From Ligustrum vulgare (Eukaryota; Streptophyta; Magnoliopsida; Lamiales; Oleaceae), in assembly GCA_963555705.1 (NCBI GenBank), contig OY743168.1, positions 21,272,139 through 21,336,138 of the forward strand: a stretch of DNA of 64,000 bases, written 5' to 3'. The translations under genes were made by a program, and so were the position numbers. Positions 23,891 through 36,048 of the stretch are shown here, piece after piece; position 1 is the stretch's first letter, and every line of letters starts with the position of its first letter. The notes beneath the pieces are model-generated. The model saw only the letters and a program-made list of their open reading frames with translations, had not been told where the DNA came from and made no database searches.

Positions 23891-25511
23891 AAATGGTTCC
23901 CCCTTTATGTGTTTTGCATGTATCTCTTTTCTTGATATGTTTCAGTATGACTCATTTATGCTTCTTTAGGAGCAATAATAATAATATCATTTTAGTATGT
24001 TTAGATGATAATTTTTACTTCTTCTGGAGTAAATATGTACTTCTTCTGAAGTACATAAGTGCTTATGTAAGAACTTTGATCTCAATCATATAATATTTAT
24101 CTCATAATACTAATGAGATTATTTTCACATTAACCACATCCGTGCTATCATGTGATATTATCTTATCATACATCAACATTTTTCTTGTTGGAGAATTTAT
24201 TTTCATCCGTCATTTCAATACAGATATTGGTAACTTCTGGTACCGTTTGATAAAATATTTTCATTAAAATCCAACAACCTTTTGGTAATGGTAACTTCTG
24301 GTACCATTTTCTAAAATATTATTATTAAACTTTTAGTAATGGTAACTTCTAGTACCATTTGTTGAAATATCAAATGACAATAATATATTAAATTCATATG
24401 AGCAGAAATATTTAAAATCAGTAGAACCAACCATATAGATGGTAACGTAATATGCTTAAAACTGGTAGAATCAACCATATAGATGGTAACGTAATAAATT
24501 TGAAACTTGTAGAATCAACCATATAGGTGGTAACGTAATATGTATATTTAAAGCTGATAAAACCAACCATATCGGTGGTGTCAACATAATCAAATAATTA
24601 TCTTTCATAAATGAGTAAGTAATATCTCCAAATCCAATTAAGGTATTCATAATAGTTCAGTCTGTTATGATAATGAGTTATATTTACTCAATTACTCTAT
24701 ACATCACGACATGGTAACAATTATATTACTTGTACCTTGATTAATATATATTTAACAAGTCTCATTTTATTGAATTTTATCTCGTGTAAATTATTTAATT
24801 TATTCAATTGATTAAAATTAGTGTTGAGAATATACTAATCATGGCAAAAGTAAAACTTACCTTTTGGTTAGTTGTAATCCACAAAGTTGTGGTCACCACA
24901 TCACCCCTTTTTCCCTTTTAGTGCCGAAAGAAATGTTTTCCAATATGACCAAGTAAATAGTAGATAACAATGGCATCCATGACCGCATTATTAGTTGGGA
25001 AACGTCATTTTTTCGGCTGATTTTCACAAATGGCATTCCAATTCCACCAATTTACCATTACCAGAGTCAATAATCTCTCTTCTTTGTTGCTTGGATGTAA
25101 AATCATAACAGTCGCCGCCCCCGTCATCTAGCAATTCCCAATTCTTGTTTTATAACTTCTGAAACCTGAAGTTGGCTTTATGCCTGGTTTGGCTGGAGCA
25201 TCAAGACTTTGGCGGGCGTCGACCAGCACCGAAAAGCTAGAGATTCAAAGGATTTCCATCCAACATAAGCTCATCGTTGATTAGAACGAGGAGAAGTTGG
25301 AATTTTTCTAGATCTAGAAATTTAACAGCTTGGTCTATATCTGGATTTGGAAATTCTGAAATCGAAATCTGAAATTTTCAGATTAATAATAGTAATAAAA
25401 TGTTGATTAATAATAATCAAATTTTTGATACAGAGGTTCATCATTTAGATGCAATTGTAGAGTATACTCTCGTCAAATTACTCAGTTGGCTATAGACTCG
25501 TACTGATAACT

Positions 25512-25709
25512 TGTTGTTAAACTACCAATTTCTAGAAGAACAAGAAAGAGAAGTAGAGAGAATGAGAGAAAATGCTTCTCTTTAGCTATATCAAATGAAT
25601 TGGTTTACGGCCCTATTTATAGGGATGGACAATGACAAAATTGTAATAACGTAAAATTTACAAGGATACAATGGTAATTGGTCATTCACATAATATATTA
25701 TTTATAACA
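25512..25709 (-). repeat. Copia 5' LTR
   Basis: Pairs with 16482-16678 and ends TTATAACA before TSD CAAGT. The degraded PBS lies at its inner side, about 25497-25511. Confidence 0.85.
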
Positions 25710-26126
25710 CAAGTTTCTAGAAAGGAAAGTTAAACCTTATAAGGACTTTTCTCCTACAAAATAAGTTCATTCAATAAGGATTCCTTCTTATAATAGGATA
25801 AGCTAACAAGGCTTTGAGCCCTATAAAATAAAGCTCATTTGATTAAACACAATTCATTATTACAATTGTTATCTTTAAATTTCATCTCTACTTTTTTCTC
25901 TAGAAAACTAATTTTCATACTGGAGGATGACAAGGAATTCTTCCCGACCTTAATTGCAGGTCAAAGGTAAGCCGGATCATCTTTTCTAACAATCAAGTAA
26001 CTTTTGAATCTTATCACGTCAAGATCAATAAATCTTACATATTCAATATTATAGTCTGACATTTTTATCTTAACTGTCTAAACAGGTGACTTGTATTCCA
26101 TTTGCTTTGGCTTCCATATTAAGCAT

Positions 26127-27602
26127 TGATAAGTGTGTTTTATACACTTATCTGTATGTCTAAATTATAAGAAATTATTGTCGTTTTAGAATATATGCTC
26201 CTTAATTTGTGTTTATTTGTTTACTTTTCAAAAAATGTCCCAATCGAAGAAGAATGAAGCAATTAATGGAAAAAAAACGGCAATATTGGATGTTCATTGG
26301 AGTTTAATTGAGCAAGTGAGATATATGTGACGTCGACCGGGAAGGTCCATAGTGCTCAAGTGAACAAATCAGAGGTTGGAGGTCCCAATTGAAGGAATTG
26401 AGAGCTTAGTTGAGAAATTCAAGAAGAATATAAAGTTTGGGGACTAAATCGCAACAATTGAAAGTGGAGGACTAAGGCTGCATTTAAAGGTCGGGGACTA
26501 ACTTATACAGCCGAGAAAAGATGGAAATTACATGTCACGCAATCGCTGAAATCCTACTGCACGATCACGAATTACCTCAAATTCATAACCCGAGAGTTTA
26601 AAAAAAGTCCACGCGATCGCTAGGGTTGAAGCCATTCGATCGCGTGCTTATCCGGCTGGGCCGACTGTTGGCCTAAGTTTTCTCCAAAAACCTGTATATA
26701 CAACACATGAGGCATGAAATCTGGACCTTTGCCTCTCCATAGAACAAGCCACAACAGAGATTTCAATTCAAATTTTTGGAGATTCAAGCATCGCAGAGGG
26801 GCGTGAATTGAAGATACTTGAAGAATTGATAATTGGTGCAATCTTTCCATTCTTCTTTGTTATTTTCAATGAACGTTTTATTTTCTTGTTTTTGTTCTTT
26901 AATCAAGATGTGTAACTAAATTTTATGTTGGGATGAACGATATAACCTAGTTAATTATTTTAATGCCATATTCCTTATTTTAACGCTTTAATGCATGTGT
27001 TGATTTATTATTGCGTTTAATGTGTGAATGAACTGGCCATTCTTTCATGATTTCATGTGTTATTTTCATAATCCGAGATGTGAGTTAATAACATAGATCT
27101 AGGTAATAAATCCGATAATTGAACGAGAGATAGAGATATACTCTTGTTATTATTGCGATCGTGTGTGAATTCTTGTGTGTAATGCATCTAGAGAAGGAAT
27201 ATTCGGACACGCTGTAGAGATGCAAGGTTGACTTATTTAGGTAGGATTGATTTAAACTCGAGAGAGGAATCTCAATTTGAATTAGTGAATTCGATCGAAC
27301 ACATATTTAGAAAATAGAACCATGAATTGGAATTGATTTAATTGACTAGGTGAACTCGTGAATCCCAACTACTTTACAATCTTATTTGAAAACATAACAT
27401 TTCTGCAATTTTAAATTCTTTAGTTTAATTTATTAGTTTTAGTTTACAATCACAAATTTTTTTTTTTTTTTGTTCAAATAAAGTTTAGAACTGACATATT
27501 TCGGTACTTAATAAACAATCCTCGTGGGAACGATCACTCGACTCAAAAGTCACTTTATTACTTGATTGCGATGTCGTATACTTGCGATTTTACATAACAA
27601 CA
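26127..27602 (+). mobile_element. Solo LTR, family 1 copy B, in SUT pseudo-exon 3
   Basis: TSD AGCAT (26122-26126 and 27603-27607) splits exon 3 of the pseudogene. The element starts TGATAAGTGTG and ends ACATAACAACA, 1476 bp. It is opposite in orientation to copies A and C. It carries a CACGCGATCGC stretch near 26610 that the others also show. Confidence 0.88.
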
Positions 27603-28011
27603 AGCATGGTGCAGGACAACGCAGTGTACTGCAAAAATTTCAGAAAATAATTTTTTATAAAAAATATATTTAATAGTTTTTTTTTTTTTTAATTCATTCC
27701 ACATGTCTTTCACTGGAGTTTTAAATCTTGCCATAGTCATACCCCAGGTAAAATTACATTTTTATGTTAAAAATAAATTCCTTTTCACTTGTTATGTGGG
27801 AAAAATTGCCTAAAAATTTGATACATTAATCGCGATAAACACATGAAACGCATTGTGGAGACATTTTCCTTATATTTTTAAGAAGATTTAGAAAGTCGAA
27901 CTAAGATGTTTTCCTTATATTTCATTTATTGAAACAGATGATGGTGTTGGTTGTGAGCGGACCATGGGATGAATGGTTCAGAGGTGATGACTTACCGGCG
28001 TTCATTGTAGG

Positions 28012-28440
28012 TGTTGGAATTTTTTGTTCAAATATTGATTAAGAAAGAAAGAATCCATGTAAATAGATTGAAGAATTATTTTGGATCTATATTAACATGA
28101 AAACAAGTGAAAAATAAGAAAAAGTGCCAAAACCAAAACCATGTGGCTGCTCGGTACAAAACCCACGCGGTCACATGTAGAGACGTCAAATTGGCAGTGT
28201 TTTCAAAATGATAACCACGCGGACATGTGAAGGAAAACTACGCGGGCCGCGTGGTGTTAATTTTTGACTGTTTTATTGTTTGATTTTTGGCACGTTTTGA
28301 CGTGTTTGGGCACCTTTTGACTTGTTTTTTGTACCTGCGTGAAACTTTCAATTATTTATATAGAGATGTTGAAAAAGAAATTCAATTCCAAAAACATATT
28401 AATAATAAATGTTGATCCAAAATTAAAGAGATTCAACTCA
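28012..28440. mobile_element. 429-bp insertion in SUT pseudo-exon 5, probable solo LTR
   Basis: Starts TGTTGGAATTTT and ends GATTCAACTCA, so it has TG..CA ends and a copia-type start. Flanks GTAGG and GCAGA could be a diverged 5-bp TSD (two transitions). It divides exon 5 between the TTCATTG and GAGGCTGTG parts. Confidence 0.6.
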
Positions 28441-28657
28441 GCAGAGGCTGTGATAGCTGTTGTGCCAGCGGAATTGTTGCATTTACCGTGCTTCCATCTT
28501 GTGATATATCATCAATCAAGACTATGAATAATGTTGTTGCATCTCGTTGAATGTCAATGGACTCTAGTTTTTCCCCCACAATCCCAAGGGGACTTCCATT
28601 TTTTGGTCCCCTTCCTCCCCCTAAGCCTAATAGATTGTTCCAGCTTGTTTATATATT

Positions 28658-29517
28658 AATCACTGTCAAAAGTTCTCCTAATGCAACTTTGGAAACCTAG
28701 TATTATATGGATTAATTTGAGGTTCATTTATCGAGAGGAAACAAAAAATTATATACATCAAAACTAGACATTTATATTAATTTTCTCAATTGTTCTTTTA
28801 GTGCCAACTGCCTAGGTTATTGACGCCTTATCCACACAGTAATATGCAGATAAATGAATGCTCGATATATAATAACTTTGAACAATAAGTTTTTTTGGTC
28901 GTGACTTGGATCATTTATATTTTGGTTTTTCCATAAACATACTAAAAATGGAAAACAAATTAAGAAAAACTAAAATTTTATTGGGAGAAGATCACTATAT
29001 GTTTTTAATCGAGATTCCCTTGGTGTTCTTTGGTAAAATAATCTCCCCCTAATGTGCATTTTAAACCCACCTTCACCCAAATTTCGTTTAACTAAGATGG
29101 TTTGGTGACTTGAGCAATTATAGATTCTGAGATTCACAATTTTTTGAATTGTGATTTCTTTATTTGTTAATATTGATGGGTCTACATTATGGTGTAATGA
29201 TGATGTGATCTATGAATCGAATATGTGATTTAAATGTCATTTCATTAGTAAACTGTAGATTATAAATTTGGAGTCCTTTTGGGATACCATAAAAATGTCC
29301 ACCCTTCATTTGACTGGTAGACATTGGGTATCAGGAGGGGCTCGATGCCCTCGCCGACACCTCCAATAGGAGGTGACATGTGTCTCCAGTGGGCACTATA
29401 TAATTTTCGTATAAACTCAAGTTAGTTCTTCTAGTTCTAGTGGTGTAGCTATGCCCGCTAATAATTCTAGTTAAGCATTTATATGTTGATAAGATAATTC
29501 TTAGTATTTTTTAATTA
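28658..29517. other. Duplicated SUT 3' flank, no gene
   Basis: AT-rich non-coding DNA. 29215-29275 and 29425-29515 match 10262-10320 and 10520-10625. The middle (28680-29215) has no partner near the working gene, where a LINE fragment stands instead. A GC-richer patch at 29325-29400 (GGGCTCGATGCCC..) interrupts the flank and may be a small insertion. Confidence 0.55.
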
Positions 29518-29993
29518 CTAGTAGATGAACACGTGCGTTGCACGTGATGATTTATATTTGTGATGATTCGCGTGACATTGTAACTGAAAAAAAATATTAT
29601 ACGAATATAAACGATTAATGTTGAGAGTAAGTAATTTTACCTAACCATGCAATTTTACTTTAGAGGACCATTTGAGACTTAATATTCATATGGAAATTTT
29701 AAAGGAAATAGAAAAATATTATTTTAATATAGAACTAACTATTAATATTAAATAATTAGATTGATAGAAATACACTAATATTCATGATATTGAAATTGAC
29801 ATGTTTGTTTGAAGGTAATAAAAAGCATGATGACAATTTAAAATTAACGCATTAATTGCTAGCACTAGTGCAAAATCTATTTCACCACCTATACCTAGCA
29901 CAATCATTCAAAAGGAAATGAGAACACTGTTATCAAAGAATGATCTTGGGAGTATACAGTAAAAGATAAAAAATAACCATTAGATGGTTTACC

Positions 29994-30083
29994 CATGCCA
30001 ATGCAACTATTGCACATATTATGTTGACCTCGTTACCGATGCCAATGCAACTATTGCACATATTATGTTGACCTCATCTTTGC
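29994..30083. repeat. 45-bp tandem repeat, two copies
   Basis: ATGCCAATGCAACTATTGC and the following GTTGACCTC recur exactly 45 bp apart. Confidence 0.85.
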
Positions 30084-30654
30084 TCTATTGTTTCTCGATT
30101 GTTGCGCGCTGAGCAAAATCCATGCTACCATGGTAAAAGGATGTTTTATGTCCATATTCCTAACAAACACATATGTCAATATTTAAAGAAGCTGATATCT
30201 TAAGTGTCAAGTTTAACATGAGCATGTTTCTTTTATCAATATCTTGGTCAAGATTTTTTCCTTAAAATCATCGTGGTCAAGAAGTTTTACTTGTCACAAT
30301 TGGATCACAGACATCACCTAATAAAATGCGACAACAAATTCGTATGACAAGTGTCACAGCCAATTCAAACATAGTGAGTCCTATAGCACTCTAGAATTGA
30401 TTTTCTAGGCTAAGTGGGCAGTCCCACACACAAAAAAATAACATTGTTAACCACAGTATTCTTCACTTAAAAAAAATTAATAAGTTTGTTCCAATCTAAA
30501 AAAAATTACATTACGGTAGAAACAAACAAAAAGGAAAAAAATAAACATAGAAACTCGAGTGAGAAGAAGATTAACATGAAATTGTAGGTCCTCTGGATGT
30601 ATGGAGAACAACTGGTTTGCAAAACATCCATCTTAACAATGGCCACAAAGTCTA

Positions 30655-30711
30655 ACCGGCTTCATTGTTTACAAATTCGGTAAGGGCTTCAACAGTTCTT
30701 GCACTTTCATA
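30655..30711 (-). pseudogene. PDI-like exon fragment
   Basis: Minus-strand TAG|G then a short open stretch reading YESARTVEALTEFVNNEAG, about 19 residues. It resembles the segment YxGxRxxExLxxFVNxExG at the end of a thioredoxin domain in plant protein disulfide isomerases. It has an acceptor-like TTCTTAG before it and a GT after it. Neighbouring PDI exons were not found. It may be a captured fragment of the Helitron-like unit. Confidence 0.35.
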
Positions 30712-31059
30712 CCTAAGAAATGAAAAACTCAATTAATGTGAAATATACTTTTTCAAGGACTTGAACTGACAAAAACTATGCAAAGAAACCATCACAACAT
30801 CAATGTGTTGTCTTACTATTATTACCTTGATCTTATCCAAAATTCTGACAATGGTACCCTCTTAAGGAGTTGAGCATCCCAAAAGTGACTATATGAATGA
30901 ATCAGAAGAAAATTTGAATTTCACAAAAATAAGTTATTCTCACATATGGTTGCAGCATATCCTCGGTGAGTCCTAGTCCTAAGGTCTTTCTTTCGGGAAT
31001 TGGTTTAAACATAGTTGGAAATTGGAGTTGGGGGAGAATCAAAAGCTTTAATCTATAGG

Positions 31060-31470
31060 TAAACCTTTGTGAAGACATAGCTCCCAAGCACTTTGCTTTT
31101 TTCATATGACCCTTTCCTTTGGCTAAGACGATGAAAGTTATAGGATTCAGCCATCTTTTCCTTCAATTCAACCTGATATTAACATGCACAACAATTAAAA
31201 TCAGAATACTTTTTCCTTTTTCTTTAAATTTCTATCATGGTGAGGTTGGTATGTGTGAGAAATTTTAACTAATCATTTCAATCTTTATCTACCAATTCTA
31301 AAAAAATAAATCTGCTTCAAATGGATATTTAATTGAATCCAAATAACTTGTTGATCTACTACATAAAGAGATTTGTGATCTTGTGTTTGCAGAAAACAAA
31401 TCATATTGGAGCACATTATCATTTTTGCTGCCTTGTCAATTCCAAGAATGAGAACATGAAACTCCATCTT
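31060..31470 (-). other. Exon-like stretches, gene unknown
   Basis: Minus-strand reading near 31180-31080 gives a charged tract (KEKMAESYNFHRLSQRKGS, then YEKSKVLGSYVFTK) that looks protein-like but is short. A second open piece lies at 31467-31285. I cannot name the source. They lie within the Helitron-like unit. Confidence 0.2.
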
Positions 31471-31799
31471 AGAGAAAGCTTACTTCCACAGTTCATAAAA
31501 AAGAGAACATTTTTACTTGTGTGAACTTGGCTTTCAACTTTTATTTGAGTACTCGAAGTCTCAAACAACTTCAATTTGGAATAAACCACTCCTTGTATTT
31601 ACATTTAAAAGAATATATAAATCCATGACTTGGTTTTCTTTGCGAATGAATATCATCGATGAAAAAATAATAATAATAATTGTTCAAACAAAAATGTATC
31701 TACAGAAAATACAAAAAGAAAAAAAAAATTGTAACAAACCCCAACCCCCACCTCACCCCCCAAAAAAAGGAGGCTTTTAAATTCTTGCTTATGTCTCTT

Positions 31800-34190
31800 C
31801 AAAGGTAAAAATTTTCCAATATGATCTATTAAGGCAAGAATATGTGACTTTGTCTACTACAACTACTACCATATCTCTAGCTTGTAAAGTCTAATCAAAT
31901 TTGTTAGCAACACAAACATGAAAAAAATAGAAATGAAAGATATAATATATGATTTTATTTGATACAGTTATGCTTGTTTCTTCAAGTGGAGTGGGTATGG
32001 CAAAAATACATTTTGTTTCATTCTATAATCATTGAATTCCCTAAATTTAAAAAAAAAAAAAAAAAGGAGAGACAATCAAATAGCATTTCTTGGCAAATAT
32101 TATGACAAGGGTTTTAAAGAAAAGTGACAAAAACTTTCCCGATCATAAGAAAATATCTTGAAATCACCCTAATTAGACTGAATCATTGAACAATTTAAAT
32201 AAATAAAAATCCTAAAATAATTTAAAATTTTTATTTATAATACAATGAGGGAAAATGAAACTTTTATCATGAAAAATAAGAATAATAAATATTTAATCAT
32301 TGGTTGTGGCTAACATAGGGAGTTGAATAGAATGTACTACCATAGCTCTAAGGTTTTGGGGGAGGGAGGGGAATGAGCATCTTCATGGAATTCACCCGCA
32401 TCATTAATGCATCTTCCCCTAGTTGTTATAGCTTTTTGTATATATTAGGAGATGAGAAATCTTTCTTCATTCATTGTTCATACCTCTTAGATTAATCTAA
32501 TTGGCAAGATTACATATATAGAAGCAAAAGAAAGAAACAAGAAAGCTTAAAACTATTTGTTCCAAAATTTGCACTGAATGCACATGAAGACATAATCCAT
32601 GTGCACGTCTGTAAAGGAAATTCTAAAGGTTGTGATTTGCCCATGCTACTGAACATAGTGTCTAACCCATGCCCATGCATGAATTCTTTAATAATCAACT
32701 ATCCAACACTTTTTTAAATGTCAGATTCAAGGACATTCAATTCAACTATACATATGGCTGCCTTATTGATAAAAGTCAGTTATGAAATGTTCAATATTGT
32801 TTAGTATACAATAACAGTCACACGACTACACACTTGCTCAAATGAAATAGATTGATTATGCATGCAATAAACAATATAAATTTTACCCATATGGAAGTCA
32901 TATCGACCGGAAAAGAAAAGAATAATAATTAGGCCTAAGAAAACATACCTTAGTGGGATAAAAAAACGTCGAGATAGAGAAACTGGGCCACAATAGTGTT
33001 TGCATCTACTGCACTTAAACTTAATCTATCAAACTCATAGAAACACAAGATCTAATAGGTCAATATTTCAAAAACCAAAAAATAAATGTATATGGACCAT
33101 CCAAATACTTAATAATCAAAGAATTCATAAAATTAGGAGAAGTTCATCAATAAGAAACTCAAAGTAAAATTTTTATGAAAGTCAATCATATAATTTTCCA
33201 TAAAAAGATGAATAAGAAAAGGAGATCCTTGTTAATCAGAAACCAATAGCAATATAAGCATTTAAAAGTAATACAAAATAAGCATGAAATTTCCCTCGAA
33301 AAGGAAAGTTAATAAAATGAAAATGGATCCTTGGTATACTGGGGTTGTAGAGGGTAAAAGAGAAGGATGAAAACTTCACTTTGATGATATTGAAATAAAG
33401 TAAAACACTAATTCATGTTAAGGGTTTTCAATGTCACCACTTTCCTTAAAAATGCTAATCTAATTCTATTTTTCTACAATGAATTAAACAGAACTGTGAA
33501 ATGATAAATAAATTTCTTTCATAAAATTGGTTATAAATGAAGCTTATGTAATTCTTTACATCAGCCATTTTATTTTTTTTTGTTTGCTTCTATATCATTG
33601 CTAAACAACCTTGCATAATTAGTATAAATAGTAATATAATAAGAATGTCATAACTAAATCTAACTACACATAATCTCATTGGAAACACGTAAGTCTACTT
33701 AATCATATAAAGAAAGAGAACATACATATATCTAGGGTAGGCTACATCCTTTCTGCAAGGAAGCATCATCTGTCTGTTGCAGGTTAAGCATGGAAACAAT
33801 AATTATAAGATTTTCATTCCTTGATAAAAACTGTTTTATAACTATTGCTTGCTTTCTTTCCGGTATTGGCTAGTATATTTACTACGAAATAAAAACAAAA
33901 TGCATCTTACCTCATGGTAAATAAAATAGCTACTGGAATTTATGAAAGATGAATCAAATGTATCAAATCAAGATCTACCATAGTAGAGAAGACTGGGATA
34001 ACCAAATTCTTGAGCCAACACTGGAATCCCAACAGTTTAAGAAAAATGACATATTAGTTAATCTGTGCAATCAGAAGTGAACTTCGAAAGTGGTAGAAAT
34101 AATTAAAGAAATTCACAAAACGATGGATGGTAAGTAACATTAGCCAAAAAATATAACGTGAAAAACTTCAATGAACACGATTAATTCGAG
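31800..34190. other. AT-rich interval, no supported gene
   Basis: About 2.4 kb of AT-rich DNA with A-runs and many stops in all frames. Possible small exon-like pieces exist on the minus strand near 33720-33790 (bounded by GCAG and CTAG) but are not enough for a call. Confidence 0.4.
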
Positions 34191-34194
34191 ATCA

Positions 34195-34580
34195 CTAAAG
34201 TTTAGCTACAACCCGGCTTACACTGCGTGCAAAAATAAGAGGGCAATAAAAAAAATTACCATTCAAAGAAATTTGAAAGATCCATGAATTGATCCACTTC
34301 TCCCTCACCAAATGCTTCCTCATCTCCAGCATCGCCACCGCATTCATCAAAAAATACCCACCAGACGAGTAATTCAAGCTCGAAGACGATTCAGTCACAG
34401 GAATCCCAATCGAACCCGGGATAGATCTGCGATGGTGACGACAGAGATGAGAGAACGACGAGGAACGACTGAAATGGAAACCCTAACAAAGGGAAAATTT
34501 TGGAACATAGGCTTTCCATCGATCTCAAGAACAGCAAATAGCGTGTATTTGTCCAATTACCAGAAAACGTATATGTACTA
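34195..34580 (-). other. 5' UTR/first-exon-like segment
   Basis: On the minus strand this GC-richer block resembles a plant leader (GTTAGGGTTTCC, then TCGTTCTCTCATCTCTG) followed by a short open reading from 34398 and a GTAATTTT donor-like site near 34260. It may be captured from a host gene; the source is not recognised. Confidence 0.3.
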
Positions 34581-34611
34581 AATAGTAAAGTCGCATTTGT
34601 GCCTTATGAAT

Positions 34612-35849
34612 TATAACACCCGCACTTAATTTTTGGGTTTAACCTCAAGAAATTGTAAATTTAGGGACTTAATTGGATGTTAAAATTTATTTAGACCTTA
34701 ATCATGACAAATTATTTTATTGTTGAAATTAAGAAAATATATGCAAGCATGAGAGGTTCCATTATACGTAATCATGAAGAGCATAATATTTGTATAAATA
34801 TGGAAAAGTATATGAATGGTTGATAAGATTCCATTATATGTAATCATGAAGAGCATAATATTTGTATAAATATGAAAAAGTATATGAATGGTTGATAAGA
34901 CTCCATTATATGTAATCATGAAGAGCATAATATTTGTATAAATATGAAAAAGTATATGAATGGTTAATAAGACTCCATTATATGTAATCATGAAGAGCAT
35001 AATATTTGTATAAATATGGAAAAGTATATGAATGGTGCTTTACTTTAAGAAAAGGATGTGTTAAAATTAATAGAATTGAATGATGATGTTTACATTATGC
35101 CAACTTTATACATCTATATAAATCCATCTCTTTTACACACAACTCTACGCATATACACTTATTTCCAATCTCTTGACAAAATCCACAAGTAAGAGAAATT
35201 CAAGGTGGTCAAGAAAGTTTTGGTCCATTTACTACTACACTTCATTTTAATCTTTTAAACGGTAAGTATATCTTATGTTTTTATGAAAAGAAAGTATGTT
35301 TTCTATGTTTTGGATTATACTGTGAAGTCAATTTCAAGAAATTGTTATGGGTTCCACATGATATGATATGATATGTTTATGACTATGCTAAGGGACCGGA
35401 GTTTAGTAGCGCTACACATAAGAATTTTTACCACTTATGTTCGGTAAAATCCTTGTGTCTCCTTATGTTAATTATGATCCTTATGTTATTCATGAAAATT
35501 GTTTTTTTTTATATGCTTACTGAGGTTTTTATAAATCTCATTCCACGATATTTCTTCCTTTCAGAAAATTGATGATTCGAGGTGGTCAACATGGAAGTGG
35601 CAAAATAAAGTGGCCAAGATTGATGAGATTATTGGATTGAACACTTTAAATTTTCTATGTTTTGATATTATTTTTATGCAAAAACAATATTCACTATTTT
35701 AATTCCGCAATTAAATTATGACTTTGGAAGTCGCACTCTATTAATTCAGTTATGAAATAAATTCTTATTATATTACTATTTAGGTCTCGATAATATGATA
35801 TGAGTCATTAATAGTGGCACTCGAATGGTCGAGAATTCGGGTCGTCACA
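34612..35849 (+). repeat. Tekay-type 5' LTR
   Basis: Begins TATAACACCCGCACTTAA and ends GGGTCGTCACA. It contains about four 72-bp tandem repeats (about 34752-35037) and a TATA-type site TATATAAATCC near 35115 ahead of a CTCTTTTACACAC leader. Confidence 0.95.
34752..35037. repeat. 72-bp tandem repeat, about four copies (5' LTR)
   Basis: Each unit reads CCATTATATG, TAATCATGAAGAGC and ATATGAATGG. The same array is at about 42543-42829 in the 3' LTR. Because 72 is divisible by 3, it produces a repetitive open frame on the minus strand that is not a gene. Arrays upstream of the LTR TATA often act as enhancers; that role is inferred here. Confidence 0.9.
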
Positions 35850-35851
35850 GT

Positions 35852-35863
35852 TGGTATCAGAGC
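35852..35863 (+). other. Primer-binding site (tRNA-iMet)
   Basis: TGGTATCAGAGC, 2 bp after the 5' LTR end. Confidence 0.95.
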
Positions 35864-35994
35864 AAAAGGTATGTTTTCCTGTATACTCTTTAAATCATTT
35901 CAAAATATTTCTACAAGAAATGTTATTGCAATTAATCTATTTTAATTGCAGTTAAAGTAATTAATTTTCTTCATATTTTACATGTGTTTAAAAT

Positions 35995-36030
35995 AAAATA
36001 AAATAAAATAAAATAAATAAAAAAATATTA
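35995..36030. repeat. (AAAAT)n microsatellite
   Basis: About five AAAAT units followed by A-rich sequence in the leader of the Tekay-type element. Confidence 0.8.
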
Positions 36031-36048
36031 TTATTATAATATTCATTT

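Larger units (their letters stand above)
20600..24580. repeat. Family of hairpins with constant loop, varying arms
   Basis: At least ten small inverted repeats share the loop TTCTG or TTCTA but have different, matched arms. ATTCAC/GTGAAT occurs at 20629, 20668 and 20705; TGAAC/GTTCA at 21845, 21881 (one mismatch) and 21925, with GAAC/GTTC at 21778; GGTAAC/GTACC at 24229, 24290 and 24341. ATGTACTTC/GAAGTACAT at 24035 has 9-bp perfect arms. A second set, ACCAT-ATAG-ATGGT, occurs at 24430 and 24474 and in variant form at 24518 and 24566. On the element's sense (minus) strand the loop reads CAGAA or TAGAA. Confidence 0.75.
16482..25709 (-). mobile_element. Non-autonomous copia-like element with host-gene cargo
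   Basis: LTRs of 197-198 bp (16482-16678, 25512-25709) are flanked by TSD CAAGT (16477-16481, 25710-25714). On the minus strand the 5' LTR is followed by a degraded iMet-type PBS (AGTTATCAGTACGAG) and the 3' LTR is preceded by a purine-rich AAGGGGGAG tract. No gag or pol ORF is present in 8.8 kb. Inside are about 70-bp repeats, a 456-bp solo LTR, a 2.55 kb solo LTR holding a hAT, arrays of small hairpins, an unknown spliceable gene fragment and a LOG-like ORF. It would need enzymes from another copia. Confidence 0.8.
16123..26045 (+). mobile_element. Solo LTR (about 690 bp) split by copia
   Basis: The left piece 16123-16481 starts TGATCAGCC and the right piece 25715-26045 ends CATATTCA. The flanking ATAT (16119-16122 and 26046-26049) is a 4-bp TSD that exactly restores the SUT intron 3 sequence. 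A TATA box (CTATAAAATA) is near 25829. The two pieces join seamlessly once the copia element and one CAAGT are removed. No internal region of its own remains. Confidence 0.8.
15933..28657 (+). pseudogene. SUT pseudogene, 3' half, split by nested insertions
   Basis: Pieces match the functional SUT in order: intron 3 (15933-16122 and 26046-26085), exon 3 (26086-26126 and 27603 onward), intron and exon 4 (27705-27747), intron, exon 5 (27938-28011 and 28446-28550), and 3' UTR (to about 28657). Exons 1-2 are absent. The exon 3 donor is changed from GT to GC, the exon 4 acceptor from AG to AT, exon 4 has lost one base, and exon 3 is split by a solo LTR and exon 5 by another insertion. It has no promoter and no N-terminal half, so it is not functional. 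Confidence 0.9.

Noticed and set aside
15933..28657. Second working sucrose transporter
   Set aside because: It lacks exons 1-2, two exons are split by insertions, and two splice sites are destroyed.
34698..35000. Repetitive 100-codon minus-strand open frame, also at 42490-42792
   Set aside because: It is the 72-bp LTR tandem repeat read in a frame that happens to stay open; four near-identical 24-residue units and no gene context.
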